DNA from: Cohnella algarum
GTDB lineage: Bacteria; Bacillota; Bacilli; Paenibacillales; Paenibacillaceae
NCBI RefSeq assembly: GCF_016937515.1
Contig: NZ_JAFHKM010000002.1
Span: forward strand, 4,397,001-4,461,000
Length of the DNA stretch: 64,000 nt
Reading direction: 5' to 3'
Part shown: positions 55,472 through 64,000 of the stretch, piece after piece
Position numbering within the stretch: the first letter of the stretch is position 1
Layout: the number at the start of each line of letters is the position of its first letter
Position numbers and translations under genes: made by a program
Notes under the pieces: model-generated
Database searches by the model: none
What the model was told of the DNA's origin: nothing
What the model saw: only the letters and a program-made list of their open reading frames with translations

Positions 55472-57454
55472 ATGGCAAATCATGACGGAAACCGCGGGAT
55501 TACCCGGTATATTCAGGCAAACGTTTTACCATCCCTTACTCCGAGCGAATTGCCGACGTGGGTGCAACGCCAGGATTTGTCGGAAGCGGACTTGCCTTAT
55601 ATACAGGCTTTGCTTACCGAAAGCTTCGCGGATTGGAACGAGCAGGCGGAACAATTTCCGTGGCTGGCGGGGTGTTCGATCGTTTTGCTTCACCCCGACG
55701 GCACGAAGGCGGCTTGCAAAGGAGAGCCGGACGGCGACAACCGGTTACCCGCGAACTGGAAGACGGAACGGATCGGAATGACGGCCGCCGGCTCGGCGCT
55801 GCAAACCTGCCGCCCGGCGCTTACGCGCGGAGACGAACATGAATTTGAGGCGTTTCGCTTTTTCGATATGATGGCCGCCCCGATGTTCACTAGGTCTTCA
55901 GGACTACTTTGCGGCGTGTTGGTCGGCTTGATGCCGGCCGGACAAGCGCAAGCCGGCGAACTGAAGCTGCTGCAAGCCGCAGCCCTTCATTTGCGCAGCT
56001 GCCTGTACCGGCGGTTCGAACTGATGCTTCTGGGCGACCATCTGCATTCGACCGAGCTGGTCAGGCGGGAAGAACGCCGAAGCACGCTGTTGTTCGAAGC
56101 GATGCGGAAGCTGAACGACCATATTTACGTGGAAGACGTTCTTTCGGAAATGCTGGGCATTTTGGATCAGGTTTATCCGTTCTGTTGCGCGGATTTGTTT
56201 TTGTCTCAGGATTACAGCAGCATGAACGAGAAAGTGAAGCCGCTTGCCTTCCATCAGCAGGAAATGGACTTGTGCTGGAAAGCGTTCATGGACGGCGAAA
56301 TCCGCGAGGAATTTCAGGGGACGAACCGCCGGATCGCCTTTCCGCTTGCGGGCAAGCAAGGCGTTTACGGCGTGATGCTGCTGGAAATGCGCGGCAAGCC
56401 TTTCGACGAAGCCGATCTGCGATTCGTGACGATGCTGACCGGCGTCGCCGGAACCGCATTCGAAAAGGCCAAGCTTCACGAGCAGGCCAATACGCTTGTC
56501 GGAGAGCTGCGGCTGATCAACGAGCTGACGCAGCGTCTGAACAGCAGCCTGAAACTGAAAGATACGATGACGTTCGCCACCGACGCGCTGCTCGATATGT
56601 TCAAGGCGGATTATTGTTTTATTTTGCAGCTCGATTCGTTCAAGGCCCAGTTCACCGTGATCGCCTCGAACGTGCCGGAAATGACGACCGAAGTGTTCGC
56701 GGCCGATTACGGATTTTGCGGCGTCATGCTGTCGACCAAGGAACCGATCATTTTATCGGATTATCATAACGCTACGCCCGTTCACTCGCGAATTATGGAT
56801 GAGACGATTTCCAGATCGCTGCTTGCTTCTCCGCTCATCATTAACGGGGAAGTGATCGGGGCCGTGCTCGTCACCCACCGGCTTCCCAACCATTTTTCGT
56901 ACGACAATTACAAGCTGCTTCAGGTGCTGGCCGCCCATCTGGGTCTGGCCGTTTCGAACGCCACGATGCACGCGGAAATGCGGCGGATGGTCATCACCGA
57001 CAATCTGACCGGCTTGTTCGCCCGGCATTATTTGAACGAGCGGATTCAGCGCAGACAGCTTCGGGACGGGTCGGGCTCGCTTATTTTGGTCGATATCGAC
57101 CATTTCAAAAAAATCAACGACACGTTCGGCCACCAGGTGGGGGACGTAATTTTGATGCAGGTCAGCAGCATCGTCCAATCGGCCATCCGGGATTCGGATA
57201 TCGCCGCCCGCTGGGGCGGGGAGGAGCTGGCGATTTATTTGCCCCAGCTCGGGCTGGAGCAAACGAAACGAATCGCGGAGCGGATCCGCAGGCGGGTGGA
57301 AGAGGAGACCGATCCGAAAGTTACGGTGTCGTGCGGGGTTTCGCAATGGACGACGGCCGACGAGCGGGTCAGCGTAGAATCGCTGTTTTACCGGGCGGAC
57401 ATGGCTCTCTACGACGCCAAGCACAGCGGACGCAACAACGTGGCCGTCGGATAA
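55472..57454 (+). CDS. dgcP: GAF-GGDEF diguanylate cyclase (DgcP/YtrP type)
   Basis: The 660-residue cytoplasmic protein has an N-terminal sensor-like region, at least two GAF-like domains (about 200-340 and 355-490) and a C-terminal GGDEF domain. The active-site motif reads RWGGEELAIYL, and an inhibitory I-site RDSD lies five residues ahead, so it should make cyclic di-GMP and be product-inhibited. Placement divergent from rpsD matches ytrP/dgcP in Bacillus. AAGGAGG precedes ATG 55472. GAF ligands are unknown. Confidence 0.9.
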   Translation: MANHDGNRGITRYIQANVLPSLTPSELPTWVQRQDLSEADLPYIQALLTESFADWNEQAEQFPWLAGCSIVLLHPDGTKAACKGEPDGDNRLPANWKTERIGMTAAGSALQTCRPALTRGDEHEFEAFRFFDMMAAPMFTRSSGLLCGVLVGLMPAGQAQAGELKLLQAAALHLRSCLYRRFELMLLGDHLHSTELVRREERRSTLLFEAMRKLNDHIYVEDVLSEMLGILDQVYPFCCADLFLSQDYSSMNEKVKPLAFHQQEMDLCWKAFMDGEIREEFQGTNRRIAFPLAGKQGVYGVMLLEMRGKPFDEADLRFVTMLTGVAGTAFEKAKLHEQANTLVGELRLINELTQRLNSSLKLKDTMTFATDALLDMFKADYCFILQLDSFKAQFTVIASNVPEMTTEVFAADYGFCGVMLSTKEPIILSDYHNATPVHSRIMDETISRSLLASPLIINGEVIGAVLVTHRLPNHFSYDNYKLLQVLAAHLGLAVSNATMHAEMRRMVITDNLTGLFARHYLNERIQRRQLRDGSGSLILVDIDHFKKINDTFGHQVGDVILMQVSSIVQSAIRDSDIAARWGGEELAIYLPQLGLEQTKRIAERIRRRVEEETDPKVTVSCGVSQWTTADERVSVESLFYRADMALYDAKHSGRNNVAVG

Positions 57455-57487
57455 ACGGATCGAAGCGGGGGAGAGCCTCGCGAACGG

Positions 57488-57540
57488 ACAATCGGCCGGA
57501 CCGGGAACGGATCGTTCCTGTCCGGCCGATTGTTTGCGTT
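57488..57540 (+). terminator. Terminator of dgcP
   Basis: Thirteen-base arms (ACAATCGGCCGGA and complement) around a 20-base loop are followed by a short T-rich stretch. Confidence 0.7.
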
Positions 57541-57611
57541 TGCGGCCGGGTTGCGTTTTAGCGGAATAAGCGGCACATATCGGGACACGATAGGGGGAAA
57601 CGAGCGGGGGG

Positions 57612-58421
57612 ATGAATATGGAGACGACGGACCGGACACGCGGCAGAAGCAAATTCAGGCGCTCCGGATTTCGCTGCAAGGGGCTTTGCGCGCTTGCGCT
57701 CATCGGGCTAAGCCTGTCCGGATGCCTGGCCGACTGGAACCGTTTGACCGCCGAGGAGGCGTTTGCCCGATCGGCATCGGCGCTTGCCGGATACGATTAT
57801 TTCGCCTTCGACGGCAATGTCGCTCTCTATGCGCCCGGAGGAAACGTAGAGAAGCAATTGGAGTTTCGCGGCGAGGTGGCGGGCCACAAGACGGCGGCGC
57901 TGGAATGGGACCGGGAAAACGTGCCCGCGCAAGAGAAGGGCGGCCACCCGTTGTCGCTGCTGAAAATCATGCAGTCGCAAGCGAAATCGGTTGCCTTCGC
58001 GCCGGATTCGGAGAAAGGGGCTGTCGCGCTGGCCATCCAGGTTCGGCCCGAAGCCGCGACCGCCCGGTTGAAGGATTCGATCCGGGAACGGATGGCCTCG
58101 GTCCGGGACGAAATCGAAAGCGGGCCGGCGGAGCCCGGAACGCTCCCGGCGGCGGGAGCCGGCAACGGCGGGAGGAAGCAAGCGAAACGAATCCTTGCCG
58201 AAGCGGAGAAAGAGCTCGAGGCCGCGCTGTCCACGTTGAAGGTGGAAACGGAGTGCCTGTGGACGGCGGACAGCAAAACCTGGTTCCCGAAGCGAATGAC
58301 GGAGACGACCGTGCTCACCTATGCGCTGAACGGGAAAACCTACACGGAAAAAAGGACGTCCGTCACCAATTTCCGCTTGGACCCGGGCGGTGATACAATG
58401 GATAAGCAACCAACCTTTTGA
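57612..58421 (+). CDS. Lipoprotein of unknown function, 269 residues
   Basis: The protein has a basic start, a hydrophobic core and the lipobox LSGC about 38 residues in, then a mixed alpha/beta domain with NRLTAEEAFARSASALAGYD. Its end ETTVLTYALNGKTYTEKRTS resembles the beta-sheet layer of LolA/LppX-like or sporulation lipoproteins. A central helical part (about 150-215) is rich in Glu, Lys and Ala. ATG 57612 or ATG 57618 follows a GGGGGG site. It is 21 bases from the aminopeptidase gene, so the two may be co-transcribed. Not recognised more precisely. Confidence 0.72.
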   Translation: MNMETTDRTRGRSKFRRSGFRCKGLCALALIGLSLSGCLADWNRLTAEEAFARSASALAGYDYFAFDGNVALYAPGGNVEKQLEFRGEVAGHKTAALEWDRENVPAQEKGGHPLSLLKIMQSQAKSVAFAPDSEKGAVALAIQVRPEAATARLKDSIRERMASVRDEIESGPAEPGTLPAAGAGNGGRKQAKRILAEAEKELEAALSTLKVETECLWTADSKTWFPKRMTETTVLTYALNGKTYTEKRTSVTNFRLDPGGDTMDKQPTF

Positions 58422-58442
58422 ATACCGGGGAGGAACACCGAA

Positions 58443-59558
58443 ATGCGAGATCCTCGTCTTGCGAAGCTTGCGGCCAATCTGGCCGGCTATTCCATCAACG
58501 TGCAGCCCGGCGACAACGTGCTGATCGAGATGATCGGCTCCGAACGGGAGCTTCTCAAATGCCTGATCGAAGAGGTGGCCAAGCGGGGCGGGCGCCCGTT
58601 CGTCGAAATCGAGGACCGTTCGGTCACGCGGACGCTGCTGAACGTCGCCACGCCAGAACAGATGGAAGTGTGGGCGGCCTACGATTTGGAGCGAATGAAG
58701 CGCATGCAGGGGTACATCGGCATCCGTTCCGGCGACAACGCGAGCGAACTCGCGGACGTGCCGTCCGACAAAATGAAGCTGTTCGACCGGGTTCACCGGC
58801 ATCCCGTGCATATGGAACAGCGCGTCAAAAAAACGAATTGGGTCATTTTGCGCTATCCGAGCCCCTCCATGGCGCAGTCCGCGAACATGAGCACGGAAGC
58901 GTTCGAGGATTTCTATTTCGACGTCTGCAATTTGGATTACGAGAAAATGGACCGCGCGATGGAACCGTTGCACGAGTTGATGGCCCGAACGGACAAAGTC
59001 CGGATCGTCGGCCCGGGAACGGAGCTCGAGTTTTCGATCAAGGGCATCGGCGCCAAAAAATGCTCCGGCAAGCGGAATATTCCGGACGGAGAAGTGTTTT
59101 CGTGTCCGGCGCGCAACTCCGTGAACGGAACGATCGCCTACAATACGCCGAGCGTCTATAACGGGTTTACGTTCGAAAATATCGCCTTTACGTTTGAAAA
59201 CGGAAAAATCGTCAAAGCGACGGCCAACGATACGGACCGCATCAACGCGATTCTCGACAGCGACGAAGGGGCGCGGCACATCGGCGAATTCAGCCTCGGA
59301 TTCAATCCGTACATCCTTCATCCGATGAAAGACACGCTGTTCGACGAAAAAATCGCCGGCAGCCTGCATTTTACCCCCGGCCAGGCGTACGAGGAGTGCG
59401 ATAACGGCAACCGCTCCTCCATTCACTGGGATCTGGTGCTCATTCAAAGGCCCGAATACGGCGGCGGGGAAATCTATTTCGACGACAGGCTCATTCGAAA
59501 GGACGGCTTGTTCGTCGTGCCCGAGCTCGAAGGGTTAAACCCGGATTCTTTGAAATAA
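58443..59558 (+). CDS. M29 family aminopeptidase (AmpS type)
   Basis: The 371-residue cytoplasmic metallo-aminopeptidase has the M29 features PGDNVLIEM, Glu metal ligands in GTELEFSI and FTFENI, RNIPDGEVFSCP and HWDLVLIQ near the C terminus. It trims N-terminal residues from peptides using two metal ions. Length and plan agree with AmpS. GGGGAGG precedes ATG 58443. It is followed by the small HPr-like gene, which has its own ribosome site and terminator. Confidence 0.93.
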   Translation: MRDPRLAKLAANLAGYSINVQPGDNVLIEMIGSERELLKCLIEEVAKRGGRPFVEIEDRSVTRTLLNVATPEQMEVWAAYDLERMKRMQGYIGIRSGDNASELADVPSDKMKLFDRVHRHPVHMEQRVKKTNWVILRYPSPSMAQSANMSTEAFEDFYFDVCNLDYEKMDRAMEPLHELMARTDKVRIVGPGTELEFSIKGIGAKKCSGKRNIPDGEVFSCPARNSVNGTIAYNTPSVYNGFTFENIAFTFENGKIVKATANDTDRINAILDSDEGARHIGEFSLGFNPYILHPMKDTLFDEKIAGSLHFTPGQAYEECDNGNRSSIHWDLVLIQRPEYGGGEIYFDDRLIRKDGLFVVPELEGLNPDSLK

Positions 59559-59642
59559 AGCGTTTTCCCTATTGCATCCGCAGGCGGGAACAAGGTATGA
59601 TGAGGGAAGAAATTGACCACCCTAACTTTTGGAGGGATTTCC

Positions 59643-59882
59643 ATGTCCAACAATGCAGCAATCGTGGAATTGTCTCAAACCGCCAACAAATTCCGCTCTT
59701 CGATTGTGCTACAAGCTGAAAATAAGTATATCGACGTTAAGAGCATTCTCGGCCTGTTTACGACGCTGGTCGGCGGCCATTCCTATGAGCTTCACGTTCA
59801 CGGTCCGGACGCCGACGAAGCGAAAGCCGAGCTTGGCAAAGTGTTCGAAAAGCACAACCTGAATGTGACGATCGTCGACTAA
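59643..59882 (+). CDS. HPr-like protein lacking the active-site histidine (Crh-like)
   Basis: The 79-residue protein has the HPr/Crh fold pattern: QTANKFRSSIVLQAENKYID aligns with the second strand, and VDVKSILGLFTTL corresponds to the HPr region around regulatory Ser46 (LKSIMGVMSL). The N-terminal strand and the GIHARPA loop with His15 are missing, so it cannot take phosphate from enzyme I. Ser46 is kept, so HPr kinase could still phosphorylate it and allow action with CcpA, as Crh does in Bacillus. GGAGG precedes ATG 59643. Upstream in-frame sequence does not restore the His loop. Crh itself keeps residue 15 as Gln, so this is a shorter form. Confidence 0.8.
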   Translation: MSNNAAIVELSQTANKFRSSIVLQAENKYIDVKSILGLFTTLVGGHSYELHVHGPDADEAKAELGKVFEKHNLNVTIVD

Positions 59883-59944
59883 GGCAGCTTCTCCGAAGCT
59901 CGCCGGCATGGATTTTCCGTTCCGCTTTTTTCATCCGGCAGCCT

Positions 59945-59974
59945 GCCCCCGTTCATTCGCGAACGGGGGCTTTT
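59945..59974 (+). terminator. Terminator of the HPr-like gene
   Basis: GCCCCCGTTC and GAACGGGGGC form a ten-base stem with a six-base loop and TTTT. Confidence 0.85.
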
Positions 59975-59987
59975 GACCAACGAGAGG

Positions 59988-60611
59988 ATGATGGCGTTGC
60001 CCGTTACCGACCTGCTTTTGGGGCTGATGTTTGAATTCGGGTACTGGGGGCTTTTGCTGGCGATGGCGCTAGGCATCGCGGGCTTACCCATGCCGGACGA
60101 GCTGCTGCTGACGGCCTCCGGCTATATGATCGCCCAAGGACGCATGTCGCTTGGCTTCACGATGCTGGCCGCCATCGGCGGAAGCGTCGCCGGCATGTCG
60201 CTCAGCTATTGGGTCGGAAGGAAAGCGTTCGCCGGATTCGTTCGGAAATTCGGTTCGCGCGTCGGATTGACCGAAGAACGTCAAGCGCGGTTCGACAGGC
60301 AATTCGAAAGGTATGGCCATTCCGTGCTGCTGATCGGTTTTTTCGTTCCGGGCATGCGGCATTTGACCGCGCTGTTGTACGGCGCCAGCCGCAAGCCTTT
60401 CGGCGCTTTCGCGCTGCACGCCGCATTGGGGTCGCTCACGTGGACGAGCGCGTTTCTGCTATTCGGCGTCATGCTCGGAGAAAATTGGCGCGACGCGGCG
60501 GAATGGGCGCAACGGGAGCTGGCCGCCGCGCTTGCCGTAATCGCGCTGATCGCGGCGATTGCCTGGCTTCACAAGCGGCATTTGGGAAAGCGGGGAGCGA
60601 GCGGAACGTAA
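59988..60611 (+). CDS. DedA family membrane protein
   Basis: The 207-residue integral membrane protein belongs to the DedA/VTT group, which flips lipids such as undecaprenyl phosphate or phospholipids. It has the family motif FVPGMRHLTALLYGASR, with its conserved Pro and Arg, then GSLTWTSAF and the early GLPMPDELLL stretch. Five to six TM helices fit. Several starts are possible; ATG 59988 is taken, while TTG 59973 overlaps the terminator T tract and TTG 59997 lies nine bases from AGAGG. Confidence 0.85.
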   Translation: MMALPVTDLLLGLMFEFGYWGLLLAMALGIAGLPMPDELLLTASGYMIAQGRMSLGFTMLAAIGGSVAGMSLSYWVGRKAFAGFVRKFGSRVGLTEERQARFDRQFERYGHSVLLIGFFVPGMRHLTALLYGASRKPFGAFALHAALGSLTWTSAFLLFGVMLGENWRDAAEWAQRELAAALAVIALIAAIAWLHKRHLGKRGASGT

Positions 60612-60736
60612 AAAAAGGGGCTTCCATCGAGGAAAAGATCGACTTTCCCGATGTCCTGTCCTTGTGCTGGCGGCCAATTTCGTCTAATATGAAAGGGATA
60701 GCTAAATTGGCAAGTTAGGGCACAGGGGGAGTGGGA

Positions 60737-61030
60737 ATGGCTTCATCGGATGTTATGGTGGATCTGAATCAGAAGGCTCTTCGCCTGCTGCAGGACGACG
60801 CCAGCAAAATCGAAAAACTGATCGCCATTCAAATGGAAAATTTGGCGACCCGCAAATGCCCGTTATATGAGGAAGTGCTGGACACGCAAATGTACGGCTT
60901 TTCCCGGGCGGTCGATTTTGCAGTAAGGGCAGGACTTGTGGAAGACGGCGCAGGGCGGCTTCTCGTCAGTCAGTTGGAACGCAACCTGGCGATTTTATAC
61001 GAAGCGATGGCACAGAAGGAAGAAGCTTGA
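60737..61030 (+). CDS. ylaN: YlaN family protein
   Basis: The 97-residue helical cytoplasmic protein contains KCPLYEEVLDTQMYGFSR and DFAVRAGLV, the hallmark of the YlaN/DUF1507 family. YlaN is conditionally essential in Bacillus and Staphylococcus under iron limitation and has been linked to Fur. ATG 60737 follows GGGGGAG. In Bacillus ylaN lies next to ftsW; here ftsW is 1.8 kb away, separated by the cation exchanger and Asp23-like genes. Confidence 0.92.
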   Translation: MASSDVMVDLNQKALRLLQDDASKIEKLIAIQMENLATRKCPLYEEVLDTQMYGFSRAVDFAVRAGLVEDGAGRLLVSQLERNLAILYEAMAQKEEA

Positions 61031-61056
61031 TTCAGGATCTGAACGGACGGCATACG

Positions 61057-61106
61057 TAAAGGGCATTCCGAAGCGCGGACGACGCGGCGCTTCGGAATGC
61101 CCTTTA
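61057..61106. terminator. Bidirectional terminator after ylaN
   Basis: A 20-base perfect stem, with arms starting TAAAGGGCATTCC, surrounds a ten-base loop. It separates ylaN from the convergent exchanger gene. Confidence 0.88.
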
Positions 61107-61130
61107 TTGCTTTTGGGAGGCTTGGGCCCT

Positions 61131-62197
61131 TCAGACGAAGTAGAAGGCGACTCCCAAAATGATGTAGACGAGAAGCAGCAGCGTGCCTTCGTACCAGGTC
61201 GTGGCGCCGTCGCGAGACACGGAGGTCGCGATGAAAACCGCGACCGCGATCGCGGCGAGCTCTACCGTCGTAAATAGAATGTCCATATGCGGCGTGAACA
61301 GCAAACTGACGAACACGAGCACCGGGGCGACGAACAGGGCGATTTGCAGGCTGCTGCCGACGGCGATTTCGATGGCCGCCCCCATTTTGTTTTTCAGGGC
61401 GAGCATGACGGCCGCGCTATGTTCCGCGGCATTCCCGACGATGGCGACGATAAAGGCGCCGACGAACAGCTCCGACAGCCCGAATGCGCGCGTGAACACT
61501 TCAAGCGTCCCGACGAGCCACTCGCTGATGAAGGCGACCATGACGGTGGCAAGGACAAGGTAGACGATCGACCGGCCTTTGGACCAGGCGGCCGTCTCCC
61601 CATGGTCGGGCGACGTCTCTTCATGGTCTTCGAGAAGCTGCTTGTGCGTTATCATCGAGTAGACGAGCCAACCGGCATATGCCACGATAAGCACGCCGGC
61701 GATGATGACGCTGAGCGCAAGCGAGTTCTGATTCGCAAGATGCTCGCTTTTGACGAATACGGCGGGAATAAACAAGGCAATGACGCCCAGCAGCATCAAG
61801 GTCCCGTTTTGGCCGGCGAGGTGAAGGTTGAATTTTTGTTCCTTGTATTTCAACCCCCCGGCAAGCGCGCTTGCTCCCAGCACAAGCAGAAGGTTGCCGA
61901 TGATCGAACCGGTCAGGCTCGCTTTGACCATTTCGAACAAGCCTTCCTTGACGAGAAAAATCGCGATAATCAGTTCGGCTGCGTTGCCGAACGTCGCGTT
62001 CAGAAACCCCCGAGCCTTTGGCCGGCGTAATGCGCCACGGATTCGGTCGACTTCCCTAGAAAGCCTGCCGCGAAGACGATCGCGACCGCCGCGACGACAA
62101 ACTGGGCGATCGCATTCCAATCGGCATAATGAGCGACGGCGCTGAGCGCAAATGTCGCAAAGAGCAGCGGGAAAAAAAGCTTTTTCAGACGGACCAC
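61131..62197 (-). pseudogene. Calcium/proton exchanger (CaxA type), one-base frameshift
   Basis: The roughly 355-residue cation antiporter has two Cax repeats, each with the acidic signature: GGFLNATFGNAAELIIAIF in the first and FIVAIVGNAAEHSAAVML in the second, and about 11 TM helices. The start codon frame (GTG 62197, FFPLLFATFALSAVAHY) stops at 62000 just before the first signature. Restoring one G in the coding-strand G5 run (C5 at 62007-62011) joins it to the rest. The GTG start is uncertain because GAGGTGG overlaps it. Everything else is intact. Confidence 0.88.
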
Positions 62198-62349
62198 CTC
62201 GGATCGGGTTTCGTGAAGTCAAGCGCTAAGGTCTAATATAACCAGATTTTAGGATAAAATAAATCGGAACCCGATCTTAAGTCCAGTTGCTTGCGCGGGG
62301 GAAATTCCGATACAATGGAATTACGAAATAACGGGAGAGTGAGCCGCCG

Positions 62350-62730
62350 ATGACCGAACATTTGCAGGATGGATTAATTCGAATTTCAAACGATGTCGTC
62401 GCAACGATTGCCGGAATGGCGGCATTGGAAACTCCGGGAGTCGCCGCTATGTCGGGAGGTATTTCGGAAGGACTTGCCAAACGCTTGAGCGGCCGAAACG
62501 CGCAGAAGGGCGTTTCCGTGGAAGTCGGCCAGGTGGAGGCGGCGATCGATTTGCGGATCGTCGTTCAATTCGGAATTCCGATTCAGGAAGTCGGCGTCCG
62601 GCTGCAGAACAACGTGCGCGAAGCGGTAGAGAATATGACGGGCCTTCGGGTCGTCGAAGTGAACGTGAAGGTCGAAGGCGTTGCCTTCAAAGACGAACCG
62701 GAAACGGAAGACGCGAATCGAGTCAAATGA
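62350..62730 (+). CDS. Asp23/Gls24 family envelope stress protein
   Basis: The 126-residue protein fits the Asp23 family with ISNDVVATIAGMAALETPGV, VEAAIDLRIVVQFGIPI and VNVKVEGVAF. Family members are membrane-tethered wall-stress proteins (Asp23/AmaP) or the YqhY type linked to acetyl-CoA carboxylase; this one has no TM helix and no accB neighbour. A GGGAG site precedes ATG 62350. It is convergent with ftsW across a bidirectional terminator. Confidence 0.88.
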   Translation: MTEHLQDGLIRISNDVVATIAGMAALETPGVAAMSGGISEGLAKRLSGRNAQKGVSVEVGQVEAAIDLRIVVQFGIPIQEVGVRLQNNVREAVENMTGLRVVEVNVKVEGVAFKDEPETEDANRVK

Positions 62731-62779
62731 AAACGGCGCCTGCGGGCTGTGAAAACAGCCGACGCAAGGCGCCGTTTTT
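62730..62779. terminator. Bidirectional terminator between Asp23-like gene and ftsW
   Basis: AAAACGGCGCC pairs with GGCGCCGTTTT around a nested GGCTG/CAGCC hairpin. Confidence 0.88.
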
Positions 62780-62788
62780 CGATTCGGT

Positions 62789-63987
62789 TCAGGAAGCGTT
62801 CGCCGTTCTGCGTTGAGAAGTTCTGGCGTTCGATTGCGAGGTTTTGCCGACCCGGTTGTATTCTCTGGAAATGCTGAGCAGCACGCCCATGCCCATCATC
62901 AAGCTGAGCATCGACGAGCCTCCGTAGCTGATGAACGGCAGGGTTACGCCCGTAATCGGGATCGCGCCGCTCACGCCCCCATGTTGATCAGCGCCTGGAT
63001 GGCGATCAGGGAAATCAGTCCGATGCCGACCAGCGTCCCGAAACGGTCCGGGCAGCGGATCGAGACGATCAGGCCGCGCCACAGGAACAGAACGTAAAAC
63101 AAAAGGAACAGCGTCGTCCCCACGAAGCCGAGCTCTTCTCCGATGACGGCAAAAATAAAGTCGTTATACGCATACGGCAAATAGAACAGCTTCTGAACGC
63201 TGTTGCCCAGCCCGGTTCCCGTAAACCCGCCGTGACCGAACGCTTCCAGCGAGCGCAGCAATTGCAGCCCGTAGCCCTGGGGATCGGAGAACGGATCGAG
63301 AAAGGCGGTAAAGCGCGCAAGCCGGTAACCGCCGTCGAAATCCGGATTGGCCAGCAAATAAACGCTGAGGCCGAGCGCTCCGATCCCGGCGATGATGCCC
63401 GCCGACAGCAGCAAGTGCTTCAAGTTGGCCCCGCCCGCGACGATGATCGCCGACGCGCACAGCAGCAAGATGACGCACGAGCCCAAATCCGGCTGAAGCA
63501 TGATGAGACCGGCGATAAAGCCGATGACGATCATGACCGGAAGCAAGCCCCGCTTGAACTCGCGGAATTTCTCCTGCTTCTTGGTGATGATGGCCGCCAG
63601 GTAAAGAATGACCGCAAGCTTGGCGAATTCGGTCGGCTGGATGCCGAAGCCGGCGATTTTCAGCCAGCTGCTGGCGCCGTTCACGTCGCCGACGAACGGC
63701 ACGATGAACAGCAGAACGATCGTGAACACCAAGAACGGCAAAAACAGCTTTTTGTACCGTTCGTATGGAATATTCATCAGGACAAGCATGGCCACCGTAC
63801 CGAGCCCGGCCCACATGACCTGCTTTTTCGTGAAGTACAAGGCGTCGTATCCGAAATCCTTCGACACGACCGTCATGCTGGAGCTGGCGCTGAACACCAT
63901 GACAAGCCCGAATCCAACGAGCAAAAGCGTCATGATCAACAGCAAAAAGTCAGGCGTTCCCCGCTGTCCGCTCCCCGGGTTTTTCAT
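62789..63987 (-). pseudogene. ftsW: FtsW/RodA/SpoVE family glycosyltransferase, one-base frameshift
   Basis: The roughly 399-residue SEDS protein, ten TM helices, is the peptidoglycan polymerase of division or elongation. Landmarks are VFSASS in helix 1, GIQPTEFAKLA, the LQPDLGS loop with the catalytic Asp, and GTGLGNSVQKL. The first frame stops after QALINMGA at 62971. One extra G in the coding-strand G5 run (C5 at 62976-62980) leads into GVSGAIPITGVTLPFISYGG, the standard continuation. Neighbouring ylaN supports the FtsW name over SpoVE or RodA. Loss of an essential gene is unlikely, so an undercalled base is the best reading. Confidence 0.88.
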
Positions 63988-64000
63988 TTGCTACCACCCG

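Overview
The window looks like chromosomal core sequence from a GC-rich member of the Paenibacillaceae (Paenibacillus/Cohnella-like Firmicute). This rests on gene content: AGGAGG-type ribosome binding sites, CcpA, AcuA/AcuC/AcsA, bacillithiol-linked YtxJ, YktB, YlaN, YycC, DUF1292 and DUF1885 proteins, NfeD plus flotillin, an rpsD-dgcP pair as in Bacillus, an SLH-domain cell-surface protein and many rho-independent terminators. I see no phage, insertion sequence, CRISPR array or integrase; the window is a mosaic of short operons.

Region by region. 1-5.7 kb: 3' end of pyrE, an SLH/GH18 surface protein, lipoprotein NagZ (GH3) and glutaminyl-tRNA synthetase. 5.9-14.7 kb: a six-gene operon with an ABC ATPase, a lipoprotein membrane-fusion protein, a 951-residue FtsX-type permease, a second ABC ATPase carrying a C-terminal AbrB-like domain, and two paralogous solute-binding lipoproteins. 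This is the best candidate for an undescribed system. 14.8-18.5 kb: two tiny proteins (one YycC), five tRNA genes (fMet, Ile2, Leu and two identical Val), ung and a secreted repeat protein. 18.6-30.9 kb: small membrane and lipoproteins, an MBL hydrolase, speA, an MFS exporter, a TetR regulator divergent from a membrane protein, yktB, an SGNH hydrolase, a truncated gene and gndA. 31-35.9 kb: aroK, rhodanese, paired FluC channels, a divergent aroA, a CoA-binding protein and a methyltransferase. 35.9-45.6 kb: GlcNAc-type PTS IICBA with ptsI, PfpI, VanZ, ytxJ, ccpA, mtnN and acuC/acuA. 45.7-55 kb: acsA, a class A PBP with FnIII domains, tyrS, nfeD-floT behind a SigW-like promoter, and rpsD. 55.4-64 kb: dgcP, a lipoprotein, an M29 aminopeptidase, an HPr-like protein without the active-site histidine, dedA, ylaN, a cation exchanger, an Asp23-family protein and ftsW.

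Links between genes: NagZ, the GH18 protein and the NagE-like PTS form a possible amino-sugar recovery theme. CcpA, ptsI, the His-less HPr-like protein and cre-like sites next to acuA/acsA point to carbon catabolite control. NfeD/flotillin, the FtsX-type ABC operon, PBP1a, FtsW and DedA are envelope functions; an ECF-sigma-like promoter is strong for nfeD-floT and possible for the ABC operon.

Quality warning: four genes (acuC, acsA, the cation exchanger and ftsW) are each broken by exactly one missing G in a run that reads G5 where G6 restores the family reading frame. The PTS gene runs past its expected stop in a way that one more G in a G6 run would also repair. ftsW is normally essential, so sequencing or assembly under-calling of G homopolymers is more likely than real gene loss.
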